Assembly: GCF_021117275.1 (NCBI RefSeq)
Contig: NZ_CP088245.1
Span: 781,501 to 845,500 of the forward strand
From: Metabacillus sp. B2-18
GTDB taxonomy: Bacteria > Bacillota > Bacilli > Bacillales > Bacillaceae
Direction of reading: 5' to 3'
Length of the DNA stretch: 64,000 nucleotides
The notes beneath the pieces were generated by a model. The model saw only the letters and a list, made by a program, of their open reading frames with translations. It was not told where the DNA came from and ran no database searches. Of this stretch, positions 7,853 to 16,529 are shown in pieces. Made by a program: the position numbers and the translations under genes. Every line of letters starts with the position of its first letter. The first letter of the stretch is position 1.

Positions 7853-8405
7853 TCCATTACAAGAAATTGAATTGATGGATATTGAAGATATTAATTCTTT
7901 TTCAACAGAAGAAAACAGATTTGAAATCACTGACATTAACAGTTTGAATTGGGTTTTTCGCAAGGTTGCAGCATTAAAAACCAAAGAGAAAGAAATCCAG
8001 CAATTAGCAGATGTTGAACGTCAACGAATTGCAGATTGGGAAAAAGGTGAACTTTCCACTATTAATAACAGCCTTGAGTTCTTTGAAAATATGGTTACTC
8101 GATACCATGCAAAACAGTTAGCTGAAGATCCTAAAGCGAAAACACTTACTACTCCTTACGGTAAGTCAAAATCACGTAAGACAAAGGAAACTCCAGAAAA
8201 AGAAGATGAAGGTTTAATCCTTGATTATGTTCTTGAAAATGAAATGTTCGATTTCATCAAAAACAGTGTTAAGTGGGCCGAGTTTAAAAAGTCACTTCGT
8301 ATTGCTGAAATTAGTGGAGAAAAAGTTGTTGTTGATCAGAACGGACAATTAGTAAAAGGTGTAACAGTAAAGCCTGAGTCAATCTCATTTAGCTTGGAAG
8401 TTTAG
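7839..8405 (+). CDS. Gam-family host-nuclease inhibitor-like protein
   Basis: A 188-residue protein starting at ATG 7839 (AAAGGTGGTG upstream). The central coiled region EFFENMVTRYHAKQLAEDPK followed by TPYGKSKSRK is characteristic of Gam/Gp157-type phage proteins, which protect double-stranded ends from RecBCD/AddAB-type nucleases. It heads a recombination block (Gam, Sak4-like ATPase, SSB-like protein). The host AddAB system is the likely target; this is inferred from the family. Confidence 0.75.
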   Translation: MGLVNPLQEIELMDIEDINSFSTEENRFEITDINSLNWVFRKVAALKTKEKEIQQLADVERQRIADWEKGELSTINNSLEFFENMVTRYHAKQLAEDPKAKTLTTPYGKSKSRKTKETPEKEDEGLILDYVLENEMFDFIKNSVKWAEFKKSLRIAEISGEKVVVDQNGQLVKGVTVKPESISFSLEV

Positions 8406-8417
8406 GAGGTTAATAGA

Positions 8418-8687
8418 ATGAATGCAATTGAAGCGAAAGAAAAAGCAAAATCGAATCTTCCTAAGTTTGTTGATTCATATGTGAAAAAGGCAGTTGTTTC
8501 TATAAATAATAACATCAAAACATCAGTTGATTGTGGGCAATTTTCAACAAGAACAACATTGGCATTACCTGAGATAGTAAAAGAAGCTGTGATCCAAGAA
8601 TTAGAAACACATTATCAAGACCTAGGTTATGAAGTAGTATCACATGGTTTGGTTAACTTTAAAATAATTGATATTTCATGGGCTTAA
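8418..8687 (+). CDS. Hypothetical recombination-operon protein, 89 aa
   Basis: A soluble 89-residue protein between Gam and the Sak4-like ATPase, with AGGAGG 12 bp upstream. Unrecognised. Its place in a tight same-strand block suggests a DNA-metabolism accessory role. Confidence 0.7.
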   Translation: MNAIEAKEKAKSNLPKFVDSYVKKAVVSINNNIKTSVDCGQFSTRTTLALPEIVKEAVIQELETHYQDLGYEVVSHGLVNFKIIDISWA

Positions 8688-8705
8688 GAAAGTAGGGGTT
8701 AAATA

Positions 8706-9407
8706 TTGGAAACTACAAATGCTGCTGAAATAACAACAGATAATTCAACGTATTTGATTTATGGAAATCCTGGTATGCGTAAAACGTCAACGGCAAATTA
8801 TTTAGAAGGTAAAACACTTTATATTCCAATCGATAAGACACAAGCCCCATTAGCAGGGAATTCAAATATAGATATTGTTAAATTCGATACTTATGAAGCT
8901 TGGACGAATTGGAATAATCTTATGAAAGATCTGGCTACAGCTGATTTATCAAAATACGACACTATCTTTTTTGATAACATTTCGGAACTCACGAGATCTA
9001 TGTTAGCTAATTTAGGTCGAGAAGGTAATAACAATCGTGTACCTTCACAAGGTAATTATCAACAAATTGATTTTTTCATCATTGATAGTGTTCGTTTTAT
9101 TCAAACCTTAGGGAAACGTGTTGTATTCACGGCATGGGAAATGACAGATAAATGGGAATTACCTAGTGGACAAGCAGTCAATCGAGCTTATCCGGATATT
9201 CGGATTAAAATAATAAACAATTTTATGGGGCTATGCCAAGTAGTTGCGAAATCAGTTATCAACGAAGAAACAAAAAACTACGGTTTTATTTTAGAGCCAT
9301 CACCTTACATTGCTGCCAAAAACCAACTAGATAAACGTAAGGCTTGTGCTCATGAAGATATATTCAAAATTGGTTACACACCAGAAAAACAAGGGGGAAA
9401 TAATTAA
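8706..9407 (+). CDS. Sak4-like RecA-fold ATPase (phage nucleotide-binding protein)
   Basis: Probable single-strand annealing or RecA-core recombinase of the phage. The 233 residues contain a Walker A GNPGMRKT at residues 20-27 and a Walker B-like TIFFDNISEL near residue 95. The TTG start has GTAGGGGTT upstream. It overlaps the DUF669 gene by one base, the pairing expected of Sak4 with its SSB-type partner. It could also be called an AAA_24 protein. Confidence 0.8.
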   Translation: METTNAAEITTDNSTYLIYGNPGMRKTSTANYLEGKTLYIPIDKTQAPLAGNSNIDIVKFDTYEAWTNWNNLMKDLATADLSKYDTIFFDNISELTRSMLANLGREGNNNRVPSQGNYQQIDFFIIDSVRFIQTLGKRVVFTAWEMTDKWELPSGQAVNRAYPDIRIKIINNFMGLCQVVAKSVINEETKNYGFILEPSPYIAAKNQLDKRKACAHEDIFKIGYTPEKQGGNN

Positions 9408-9886
9408 TGTCATTCTTTAAATTTGATGAAGAAAATGCAAGTACAGGATTCGAGTTAGTAGCAGAAGGTAAATATGAAGCTGTGATTGTTAATGCAGAAG
9501 CTGGGGTTACACAAGCGAAAAAACCTAAATTATCTGTAGACTTTGAGATTCGTAGTGATGTACCACAGAACCACCAAGGAGCCAAAGTACTTTACAATAC
9601 TTTCACTTTTGAACATGAGGTTTCAGTTCGAATCGTCAATTCACTTTTAAAAGCTTGTGGTTTTGCTAACAATCATGCATTCAGTTCAGCTGATGATATG
9701 GCTAAGCAATTAATTAATAAAAACTTGAAAATAACTGTAAAACACGAGGAATATGACAAATTAGTTGATGGAGTTAAACAAAAACGGACTGCAGCAAAGG
9801 CTAAATATTATGATGTTTCAGATGTAGATCCAGTGTCGCAAAATGGTGGTTCAATTAACATCAGTGATGATGATCTCCCGTTTTAA
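9407..9886 (+). CDS. DUF669 protein, SSB-like
   Basis: A 159-residue DUF669 protein beginning MSFFKFDEENASTGFELV. The last residues, ISDDDLPF, mimic the acidic tip by which bacterial SSB recruits partner proteins. Together with the upstream Sak4-like ATPase this supports a phage single-strand-binding role. The fold assignment is family knowledge; the SSB-type tip is seen directly. Confidence 0.8.
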   Translation: MSFFKFDEENASTGFELVAEGKYEAVIVNAEAGVTQAKKPKLSVDFEIRSDVPQNHQGAKVLYNTFTFEHEVSVRIVNSLLKACGFANNHAFSSADDMAKQLINKNLKITVKHEEYDKLVDGVKQKRTAAKAKYYDVSDVDPVSQNGGSINISDDDLPF

Positions 9887-9953
9887 AGAACTAAATAGGT
9901 ATTGTACTAGCTTCTCTTTTTTATAGATAAATATAAAAAAATCGGAGGGCGAA

Positions 9954-12293
9954 ATGAAAGAAAATCCATATAACTTTAACGAAATCCCTGCCGAATTAAA
10001 AGCCCTTCCTCAATGGATTTTGTGGAGATCTGAAAAACGTAATGGTAAGCCTACAAAGGTACCTTATCAAGTGGACGGAGAAATGGCTCAAGCAAACAAC
10101 CGTCGTACATGGAGTACCTTTGCAACAGCAGTCAAATTTTATTTACAAGGTAACTATGACGGAATTGGATTTGTTTTTAGTCGCCAAGACAATTACATCG
10201 GTATTGATATTGATAAGTGTGTTGTGGACGGAAAAACAAATACGTTTGCAACAGAAATTATAGACACATTAGATAGTTACACTGAATTTTCTCCATCGGG
10301 AACAGGTATTCACATCATTGTAAAAGGTAACCTTCCACAATCTGTTTTAGGTACCGGAAGGAAAAACACTAAACATGGGTTAGAGATTTACTCCTATGGT
10401 CGTTATTTTAGCTTCACAGGGATTCGTGAAAACTCGAATGACGTTTATGAAAGAACAGATGAACTAGCTGAAATATTTGAAAAGTATTTTGACGATAGTG
10501 ATATTCAAGGTCGGGTTAACTTAGCAGAGTTTGAAAAAGATGAAATTAAAATTTCAAATGATGTTTTGTGGGAAAGAATGTTCAGAAGTAAAAACGGTGA
10601 TGAGATCCGGTCATTGTATAACGGTAATTTAATAAAAAATGATCATTCTGCCAGTGACTTGGCTCTTTGTAATCATCTAGCTTTTTGGACAGGTAAATCT
10701 GCAACTCGAATGGATACGATGTTTCGTGAGACTGCTCTTATGAGAGATAAATGGGACGTTATCCATTTTAGAGAAACTAATGAAACATACGGTGAGAGAA
10801 CAATAGGAACTGCAATTTCATCAACTGCTACAACAATTCTAGATAACAAAGAGCAATTCCAAGAGTTTTCTTTTGAATTCAGTACTGGAGATGCAGAAGA
10901 AGAAGTTGAAGTGAAACCTAAGAAAAAGTTCCGGTTAACCGAGTTAGGGAATGCTGAAAGAATTGCTTATGAATATGGTCATGTAATCAAATATGTTTCA
11001 GACATTGGTTGGTTCATATGGGACGGCAAGCGATGGAAACTAGATACAAAAAAAGAGATTGAACGAATTACAGCTAAGGTTTTAAGGAGTCTGTATCAAT
11101 CAGAAGAAGAATCAGAAACAAAGTGGGCCAGAATGTGCGAGCGAAGAAACATAAGGATGAATAGCATTAAAGATTTAATGCCTTTAGTTCCAGCAGAACG
11201 TGAAGATTTTGATCGTCATAAGTATTTACTCAATGTTGAAAATGGAATCGTTGATCTTAGGACAGGTAAGTTACAACTGCATGATCGAGACCTTAGGATA
11301 ACAAAAATCACCAATGTTGAATTTGATGCAAATGCTAAACATCCAACATGGTCAGTCTTTTTAGATCAAATTTTCAAGGGTGATGAGGAATTGATCGAAT
11401 ATATGCAACGTCTGGTTGGTTACTCTTTAACTGGAGATATTTCAGAGCAATCGATGTATTTCTTGGTTGGTGGTGGCTCAAACGGTAAATCTACATTTGT
11501 AAATACAATTAAGAAACTATTAGGGGATTATGGAGCTCAAACTAAATCAGATACCTTCATTAAGAAAAAGGATACAGGCGCAAATAACGATATTGCAAGA
11601 TTAGTAAATTCGAGATTTGTTTCAGCAGTTGAGTCGGAAGAGGGAGAAAAGTTACAGGAGTCACTTGTTAAGACGATTACTGGCGGTGAACCGATTTTGG
11701 CTAGATTCTTAAGACAAGAGTATTTTGAATTTACTCCTGAATTTAAAGTGTTCTTTACAACAAATCATAAGCCAATTATTGGTGGAGTAGATGATGGTAT
11801 ATGGAGAAGGGTAAAAATCATTCCTTTCACTTTAAACTTAAAACCTCATGAACGTGATAAGAAACTTGAAGAAAAATTGTCTATTGAAATGCCAGGTATT
11901 CTAAATTGGGCTATACAAGGTTGTTTAAAGTGGCAGCAGTCAGGTCTAAAAGAACCAAAAATTGTATTAGATGCTACTGGGAATTACAAAGAGGAAATGG
12001 ACATTTTAGCACCTTTCTTAGGTGAGATATGTTATATCGATGATCCCAAAAATGAAGCGATAAAGATTGAAGCTAAGGAACTTTATAACATTTACGACAG
12101 TTGGTGCTTCAAGTCAGGTGAACGATCACTTGGTAATAGATCATTCTACAGAATGTTAGAAACAAAAGGCTTTGGAAAAATGAAAGGTGCAGGAAATAAA
12201 ACATTTTTAACAGGAATAACCATAAAAGAACGGATGCCAGTTACTAAAAGTGTTACCGGAAACGATAAAACTAGCCATTTTAAGGTTACTTAA
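9954..12293 (+). CDS. Phage primase-helicase (PrimPol plus P4/D5-type helicase)
   Basis: A 779-residue replication protein. The N-terminal primase-polymerase domain shows the acidic motif GIDIDKC and SPSGTGIHIIVKG. The C-terminal superfamily-3 helicase of the P4/D5 class has Walker A GGGSNGKST at about residue 505 and the sensor region FFTTNHKP. The ATG has CGGAGGG upstream. It synthesises primers and unwinds the phage origin. The AT-rich repeats just downstream are the likely target. Confidence 0.9.
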   Translation: MKENPYNFNEIPAELKALPQWILWRSEKRNGKPTKVPYQVDGEMAQANNRRTWSTFATAVKFYLQGNYDGIGFVFSRQDNYIGIDIDKCVVDGKTNTFATEIIDTLDSYTEFSPSGTGIHIIVKGNLPQSVLGTGRKNTKHGLEIYSYGRYFSFTGIRENSNDVYERTDELAEIFEKYFDDSDIQGRVNLAEFEKDEIKISNDVLWERMFRSKNGDEIRSLYNGNLIKNDHSASDLALCNHLAFWTGKSATRMDTMFRETALMRDKWDVIHFRETNETYGERTIGTAISSTATTILDNKEQFQEFSFEFSTGDAEEEVEVKPKKKFRLTELGNAERIAYEYGHVIKYVSDIGWFIWDGKRWKLDTKKEIERITAKVLRSLYQSEEESETKWARMCERRNIRMNSIKDLMPLVPAEREDFDRHKYLLNVENGIVDLRTGKLQLHDRDLRITKITNVEFDANAKHPTWSVFLDQIFKGDEELIEYMQRLVGYSLTGDISEQSMYFLVGGGSNGKSTFVNTIKKLLGDYGAQTKSDTFIKKKDTGANNDIARLVNSRFVSAVESEEGEKLQESLVKTITGGEPILARFLRQEYFEFTPEFKVFFTTNHKPIIGGVDDGIWRRVKIIPFTLNLKPHERDKKLEEKLSIEMPGILNWAIQGCLKWQQSGLKEPKIVLDATGNYKEEMDILAPFLGEICYIDDPKNEAIKIEAKELYNIYDSWCFKSGERSLGNRSFYRMLETKGFGKMKGAGNKTFLTGITIKERMPVTKSVTGNDKTSHFKVT

Positions 12294-12299
12294 TAACCA

Positions 12300-12590
12300 T
12301 TTTATTAGTTTAGTAACTTTTAATAACTTTCATTAAATCCAGTCATAACAAGGGTTTAAGTTAACTTTTATTATTATTTAGTTATTTTAGTTATTGGGTT
12401 TTATATTAATTAAAAAAATAAAAAAATAAATATATATATATTAGGAGCAGTAATACCTAAATCCCGATAACAATAATAACTTTTAAGCTTAATCCCTTGG
12501 GGCTGTAAGGTTCGACAGAGTTATCTTTAATAACTTTTCGTTAACGAGGTCTGTTTTTAACGTTTTTAAGTAACTGTTAAATACGAGGTG
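12300..12590. other. AT-rich repeat region, candidate phage replication origin
   Basis: A 300-bp gene-free gap directly after the primase-helicase gene. TAATAACTTT occurs exactly at 12321, 12474 and 12528. AGTTATT occurs inverted at 12380 and 12389. A nearly pure A/T stretch covers 12398-12443. This looks like iterons beside a DNA-unwinding element; it is inferred from composition and position. Confidence 0.5.
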
Positions 12591-12597
12591 ATCGATT

Positions 12598-13026
12598 TTG
12601 CAGGTGTTAAATATTTTAAGCCAAATATGGAAATCAGGTGCAAACATTTATCTGGATAAAAAAGATGATCGAATAGCAATAAAAGATCAACATTTGATAC
12701 CGTCAGAAGTTATGCAAGCAGCTGAAGAAAATTTCCAAGCTATCGATGATTGGTTTAAATCTTGGAAGGACGAAAGTGCGGAAAAAATCACACTCCAAAA
12801 AATGATTTATCAAATCTGTGGATGGCAAAAGAACGATAGATTAAATGATTGGTATGTTGCGGATGAAGATTCTCTCATGATGTTTATTGATTGGACCGTT
12901 GTTCTTGCTAAGAATGGCTGGAAGGATCTTTATGAAGATCATCGGCAATATGAGAATGGTGAATCTAATGAAATGGCTCGTGAGTTGTATAAACGTGCTG
13001 TTATATATGCGAAGAAAGGAGCATGA
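12598..13026 (+). CDS. Hypothetical phage protein, 142 aa
   Basis: TTG start with CGAGGTGATCG upstream. A tryptophan-rich acidic soluble protein with no motif I recognise. It overlaps the next gene by four bases, so the two are probably coupled. Confidence 0.7.
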   Translation: MQVLNILSQIWKSGANIYLDKKDDRIAIKDQHLIPSEVMQAAEENFQAIDDWFKSWKDESAEKITLQKMIYQICGWQKNDRLNDWYVADEDSLMMFIDWTVVLAKNGWKDLYEDHRQYENGESNEMARELYKRAVIYAKKGA

Positions 13027-13370
13027 TTATGAATTTGGAATATGAAGAAAAAGTCATTCGTGCAAAAAAACGAATTGAATTTTTACGGAAAATACACGGA
13101 TTAAGAAAAAAAGATATTTATACTGCTATGGGTTTTAGCAGACAACATTATCATGAAAAATATCAAAGTAGTCCTGCTTTAAGTGTTAAATCATTAATCG
13201 GAATTACTAATTTATTTGGAATATCAGAATATGACTTATTACACTCAACTGACGAAGAATTTGAAGAAATACCAATTGTAAAGGCTTATTTCGATTATTC
13301 AAAAGCCTTAGTAGCGTATGAAAAAAATAAAATTGGTATTTGGGAATGCGAACCATTTGTTCAGAATTAG
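13023..13370 (+). CDS. HTH-domain phage protein, 115 aa
   Basis: Residues about 10-70 resemble a lambda-repressor-like helix-turn-helix (LRKIHGLRKKDIYTAMGFSR), with a C-terminal extension. Located between replication genes and a ribbon-helix-helix gene. It may be a middle-gene regulator; the HTH call is moderate. Confidence 0.65.
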   Translation: MIMNLEYEEKVIRAKKRIEFLRKIHGLRKKDIYTAMGFSRQHYHEKYQSSPALSVKSLIGITNLFGISEYDLLHSTDEEFEEIPIVKAYFDYSKALVAYEKNKIGIWECEPFVQN

Positions 13371-13395
13371 TTGGTTGGAAAAAGGAGTATAAAAA

Positions 13396-13418
13396 AGAGA
13401 AGGTTTTATCCCTTCTCT
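13396..13418 (-). terminator. Terminator of the minus-strand RHH gene
   Basis: AGAGAAGG and CCTTCTCT pair around a 7-nt loop that contains the RHH stop codon. The minus-strand side continues into six T. It may also act after the plus-strand HTH gene. Confidence 0.7.
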
Positions 13419-13564
13419 AATCCTTTAGTAATCAATGTTCGAATAGCTTCACTTCTGTTTTTAATACGATTATCAAATTGATAATCCTCAATGAGTTTAA
13501 GCATGTCATGTGAAATAGTAACTAATACTTGTGTGTTCTTATCTTTGTCGATTTTACCGCCCAA
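13406..13564 (-). CDS. Ribbon-helix-helix repressor, 52 aa
   Basis: A TTG-started minus-strand gene (AAAGGAGTGAT upstream) inside an otherwise plus-strand block. The sequence TQVLVTISHDMLKLIEDYQF then NRSEAIRTLITKGLEK has the beta-helix-helix pattern of CopG/Arc proteins. The 110-bp divergent gap to the HNH mini-gene carries repeated GCTTATA motifs, probable autoregulatory operators. Confidence 0.75.
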   Translation of the reverse strand: MGGKIDKDKNTQVLVTISHDMLKLIEDYQFDNRIKNRSEAIRTLITKGLEKG

Positions 13565-13579
13565 AAAAAATCACTCCTT

Positions 13580-13651
13580 TATAAGCATTATAAAGCCATA
13601 TTGCTTATATATCAAACGTACATATATGTTATAATAGTTATATAGCTTATA
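13580..13651. promoter_or_regulatory. Divergent operator region of the RHH repressor
   Basis: TATAAGC at 13580 and GCTTATA at 13603 and 13645 flank a TATAAT at 13630. Repeated 7-bp half-sites fit RHH dimers binding cooperatively. Promoter assignment is tentative because no good -35 is seen. Confidence 0.45.
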
Positions 13652-13673
13652 TAAGTTTACTGAGGTGATTTTA

Positions 13674-13829
13674 ATGATTGAAGGTAATAGACACCTTTGG
13701 GATGATGAATTTAAAGCACATATAGACCACATAATACCCATTTCTAAGGGTGGGGATTCAAGTCCAGATAATCTGCAAGTATTGTGTAGAACTTGTAATC
13801 TCAGCAAGAAAGACAAGATATCATTCTAG
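13674..13829 (+). CDS. Short HNH-type protein (lacks the first zinc knuckle)
   Basis: A 51-residue frame with [20 protein letters not shown] and a CRTC pair, the C-terminal half of an HNH endonuclease. The usual N-terminal CxxC half is absent, so it is a minimal or truncated nuclease. It has TGAGGTGATT upstream, so it may still be expressed. Confidence 0.65.
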   Translation: MIEGNRHLWDDEFKAHIDHIIPISKGGDSSPDNLQVLCRTCNLSKKDKISF

Positions 13830-13851
13830 CAATCTAGGAGTGAATGATTAA

Positions 13852-14391
13852 ATGATTCATTACAAATATACAGATAGTGAAATAGAAAAAATTTTAAAAA
13901 CGCTCACGATTGTAATAGACAGTCGTGAGCAAGTAAATCAACACATCTTGAATTACTTACACCAAAAAGATATCTCAGTTAGAATCCATAAGCTTGATCA
14001 TGGCGATTATGGTTGTTGTATTCCGCAGAATTCAGATTTAGGAATACAAAGGGATATTTATTTAAACAGTTTTATAGAAAGGAAGGCTCATATTGACGAA
14101 ATAACTGGAAACTTGCAAAAAGATACAAGACAAGCTTTCCAAAATGAATTAATAAGAGCGCAAAACAGTAGGTTTGTTCTTCTTGTGGAGGATAAGGACG
14201 GATATGAAAAAATGATTTGTGGCAAATATCGGTCTAAATATAATCCTCTTGCATTATTAGGAACGTTAAATAGCTTCAAGGCAAAATACAATTTTGAAAT
14301 TGTTTATTTAGATCAAAGATTCAGTGGTAACTGGATATACCATCATTTTTATTACCAAGCAAAACATTATCTGAGAACTGGTGTCTTTTAA
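13852..14391 (+). CDS. ERCC4-type nuclease
   Basis: A 179-residue nuclease of the XPF/ERCC4 fold. The metal-binding motif is visible as VIDSREQ (Asp23) and ERK at about residues 77-79. Such phage enzymes cut branched or flap DNA during replication and recombination. ATG follows AGGAGTGAATG. Confidence 0.8.
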   Translation: MIHYKYTDSEIEKILKTLTIVIDSREQVNQHILNYLHQKDISVRIHKLDHGDYGCCIPQNSDLGIQRDIYLNSFIERKAHIDEITGNLQKDTRQAFQNELIRAQNSRFVLLVEDKDGYEKMICGKYRSKYNPLALLGTLNSFKAKYNFEIVYLDQRFSGNWIYHHFYYQAKHYLRTGVF

Positions 14392-14416
14392 TTCTTATGT
14401 TGAGGGGAGGACAAGT

Positions 14417-14572
14417 ATGCGACTTATTCAACATATGGAAGATTATTATCGAAGTGAATTGCTTAATATGGGTTATTTTAAAACTCCTGATGGCCGTCAA
14501 TTATATGAGTTAGAAATAGAAGAATTAAGAAGAATTTATGATATCGAAAAATTTAAAGTTTCAGAAAAATAA
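14417..14572 (+). CDS. FbpA-like small basic protein
   Basis: 51 residues. The core LLNMGYFKTPDGRQLYELEI resembles the Fur-regulated basic protein FbpA family of Bacillus, which works with small RNA in iron sparing. Here it lies in a phage operon with GGGGAGGAC upstream and no Fur box that I can see. Homology is by pattern only. Confidence 0.55.
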   Translation: MRLIQHMEDYYRSELLNMGYFKTPDGRQLYELEIEELRRIYDIEKFKVSEK

Positions 14573-14592
14573 TATGAAATGGGGATTAATCA

Positions 14593-14946
14593 ATGGCAAA
14601 AGTTCAACTAAATCAAAAGGAACAACATTACGCAGACACTCGTGAAGAAGCAGAAGAAATTGTAACTGATGCAAAAGCAAATGATTCACTCATTATGAAT
14701 AAAATCAGTGAAAAATATAACAAATATGGTCAGTATTTCTTAGTTGATTTAACGTACCAAGAAAATACACCTAAAGAAGTAATGGAGAGTAAACGAAAGA
14801 ATGATTCTCCAGAAGGTCAATTAAGCATTGAAGATCATGAAGGCATTGAGTATACGGTTGATGAATCCGGAAGCGTTGAAGTAAGTAAAGATCAAACGAA
14901 CATCGATGATGAAGAAAGTGAAGCACAACTCCAAAGGGTTAAATAA
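14593..14946 (+). CDS. Hypothetical phage protein, 117 aa
   Basis: A strongly acidic C-terminal third (IDDEESEAQLQ) follows a helical N-terminus. No family recognised. Its stop overlaps the next ATG, so translation is coupled. Confidence 0.7.
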   Translation: MAKVQLNQKEQHYADTREEAEEIVTDAKANDSLIMNKISEKYNKYGQYFLVDLTYQENTPKEVMESKRKNDSPEGQLSIEDHEGIEYTVDESGSVEVSKDQTNIDDEESEAQLQRVK

Positions 14947-15146
14947 TGAGTAAGGTCATCATTGCTGATGATCGGCCGGATTGGGTGAAGAAAGAAGATA
15001 GGGTTGCAGCGTGTCAAATTCGTTGCTCCCTTTTCAAAAGATGTTCATCAAGGATAGGTATTGATTGCAAACATCTTGGTGGGTCCGAGATACCCAAAAT
15101 AAATAATAACAGGAAAGGAAAGGTGAAAAATGCCAGAAGTAATTAA
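14946..15146 (+). CDS. Hypothetical phage protein, 66 aa
   Basis: A basic 66-residue protein with three cysteines (CQIRC ... C) and a lysine/asparagine-rich tail. Overlaps both neighbours. Unrecognised. Confidence 0.6.
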   Translation: MSKVIIADDRPDWVKKEDRVAACQIRCSLFKRCSSRIGIDCKHLGGSEIPKINNNRKGKVKNARSN

Positions 15147-15387
15147 ATCTCAAAATATTAATTTTGAAGATACACCTATTAAACCTAATCACTATCAAAC
15201 TGGTGGAATTGAAGTATTTGATTACATGAAAGCAAAAATGACTGAGGAACAATTTGAAGGTTTTTGTATCGGTAATGTAATTAAATATACTTCTCGTTAT
15301 CACCATAAGAACGGAATTGAAGATTTAAAGAAAGCACAGCGTTATTTAGATGTTCTTATCGATTTTAAGGTGAGCAGCAATGGCTAA
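15130..15387 (+). CDS. DUF3310 protein
   Basis: 85 residues matching the DUF3310 (SaV-like) phage family: KPNHYQTGGIEVFDYMKAK then GNVIKYTSRYHHKNG and EDLKKAQRYLDVLI. These proteins are annotated as putative nucleotide kinase-associated; function not established. AGGAAAGGTG lies upstream. Confidence 0.85.
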   Translation: MPEVIKSQNINFEDTPIKPNHYQTGGIEVFDYMKAKMTEEQFEGFCIGNVIKYTSRYHHKNGIEDLKKAQRYLDVLIDFKVSSNG

Positions 15388-15646
15388 GACTAAAAATCCT
15401 GTATTAATAAAAGCGCGTCAAGAAGGATATAACAATGGTTTTAAAGTCGGTTTTGATCAAGGTGTTGTTACTGGAAGAAATGCAGCTACTCATATATTAG
15501 CAGCTAAATTTGATGGATTAAGCAAAGTGCCTGGTATAGGTCCTAAGTTAATGGATAAGATCGTGGGTCATTTTGGAAAAGAATATTTTCAGGAGGTACC
15601 AGATGAATATAAAGAAATTGTTCGAGATGCAGAAGGTTCTAGATAA
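15380..15646 (+). CDS. Helix-hairpin-helix protein, 88 aa
   Basis: The C-terminal half holds a DNA-binding helix-hairpin-helix, LSKVPGIGPKLMDKIVGHFG. Overlaps DUF3310 upstream by 8 bp and the dUTPase gene downstream by 44 bp. Likely binds DNA without sequence specificity; no enzymatic domain is visible. Confidence 0.75.
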   Translation: MAKTKNPVLIKARQEGYNNGFKVGFDQGVVTGRNAATHILAAKFDGLSKVPGIGPKLMDKIVGHFGKEYFQEVPDEYKEIVRDAEGSR

Positions 15647-16157
15647 CCATATTTTAAGAGAACAGAATTTGAATGTAGCTCCTTTTGATAAACGTTGTTT
15701 GGCATTAGTGGTAGAACTTGGAGAATGTGCGAATGAGGAAAAGTCTTTTAAATATTGGAAAGTTCCTGAGAAAAGAAAGCCAAACGTTAAAGCTTTAAGA
15801 AATCCAGCCATGATGTCAGAGGATCAAGAGTGGTACAACCCTCTACTTGATGAGTATGTGGATTGTCTACATTTCGTAGTTTCTTTAGGTATCTCGATTG
15901 GTGTTGATCCAGAAAAGGTTAAGCCTGTAAGAATCAATTGGGAAGAGATTCCTGAAAAAGATTTAACAAATCATATCCTAGCTTTAACTCGTAAAGTGAT
16001 CAATCTGAATTACACAAGATCAAAGCCTGTATGGTTTAAAGTCTACAATGATTTTTACACTTTTGGTATCATGCTTGGATTTACTTCAGAAGAGATTGAA
16101 CAAGCTTACATGGAAAAAAATCAAATAAATCATGAACGGCAAGAATCTGGTTACTAA
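15603..16157 (+). CDS. Dimeric dUTPase (all-alpha NTP pyrophosphatase)
   Basis: Hydrolyses dUTP to keep uracil out of phage DNA. From ATG 15603 (CAGGAGGTACCAG upstream) it has 184 residues. The metal-binding helices are ELGECANEEKSFKYW and LLDEYVDCLHF, the E-x-x-E and E-x-x-D pattern of the family. A longer reading frame to 15573 is unlikely because it overlaps the ribosome site. Confidence 0.85.
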   Translation: MNIKKLFEMQKVLDNHILREQNLNVAPFDKRCLALVVELGECANEEKSFKYWKVPEKRKPNVKALRNPAMMSEDQEWYNPLLDEYVDCLHFVVSLGISIGVDPEKVKPVRINWEEIPEKDLTNHILALTRKVINLNYTRSKPVWFKVYNDFYTFGIMLGFTSEEIEQAYMEKNQINHERQESGY

Positions 16158-16172
16158 TGAGAGGTGTAATAA

Positions 16173-16337
16173 ATGGCAAGTAGAGCACTAAAAGATCTTA
16201 CAGTTTCTGATTATTGGAAAATGAAAGAAAGACTTAAATACGATCATTTTATTGCTGCTGAGTTATATATTCACATTAATACTTTAGATAAGTGGAAGCG
16301 TGCTAAGGGAATCTATATTTACAGAAAATCTAAGTGA
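16173..16337 (+). CDS. Hypothetical phage protein, 54 aa
   Basis: AGAGGTGTAATAA precedes the ATG. A basic helical protein (KYDHFIAAELYIHINTLDKW) that looks like a lone HTH of the sort that recognises DNA, but the match is weak. Confidence 0.6.
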   Translation: MASRALKDLTVSDYWKMKERLKYDHFIAAELYIHINTLDKWKRAKGIYIYRKSK

Positions 16338-16371
16338 ACAATCGACACAAATAGCGAAGGAGGAATTAAAA

Positions 16372-16509
16372 ATGAAATGTGATAAATGTGGTGGAAGAAT
16401 GGTTTATTCAAGTGAGTATATAGTTATGTTTGACGGTGTGGAAGTTGAGTTATTAAAATGCAAAAACTGTGGAATTGAGAAGCCAGTTAAAGAAAAGCTT
16501 AATGCGTAG
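16372..16509 (+). CDS. Zinc-ribbon mini-protein, 45 aa
   Basis: Two cysteine pairs, CDKCG and CKNCG, separated by a beta hairpin, form a complete zinc ribbon. ATG 16372 follows AAGGAGGAATT. Probably a nucleic-acid or protein-binding module; role unknown. Confidence 0.7.
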   Translation: MKCDKCGGRMVYSSEYIVMFDGVEVELLKCKNCGIEKPVKEKLNA

Positions 16510-16529
16510 TTCGCTTAAGGGGTATATGA

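Noticed and set aside
10042..10263. Separate small gene inside the primase
   Set aside because: Shadow frame within strongly conserved primase coding sequence.
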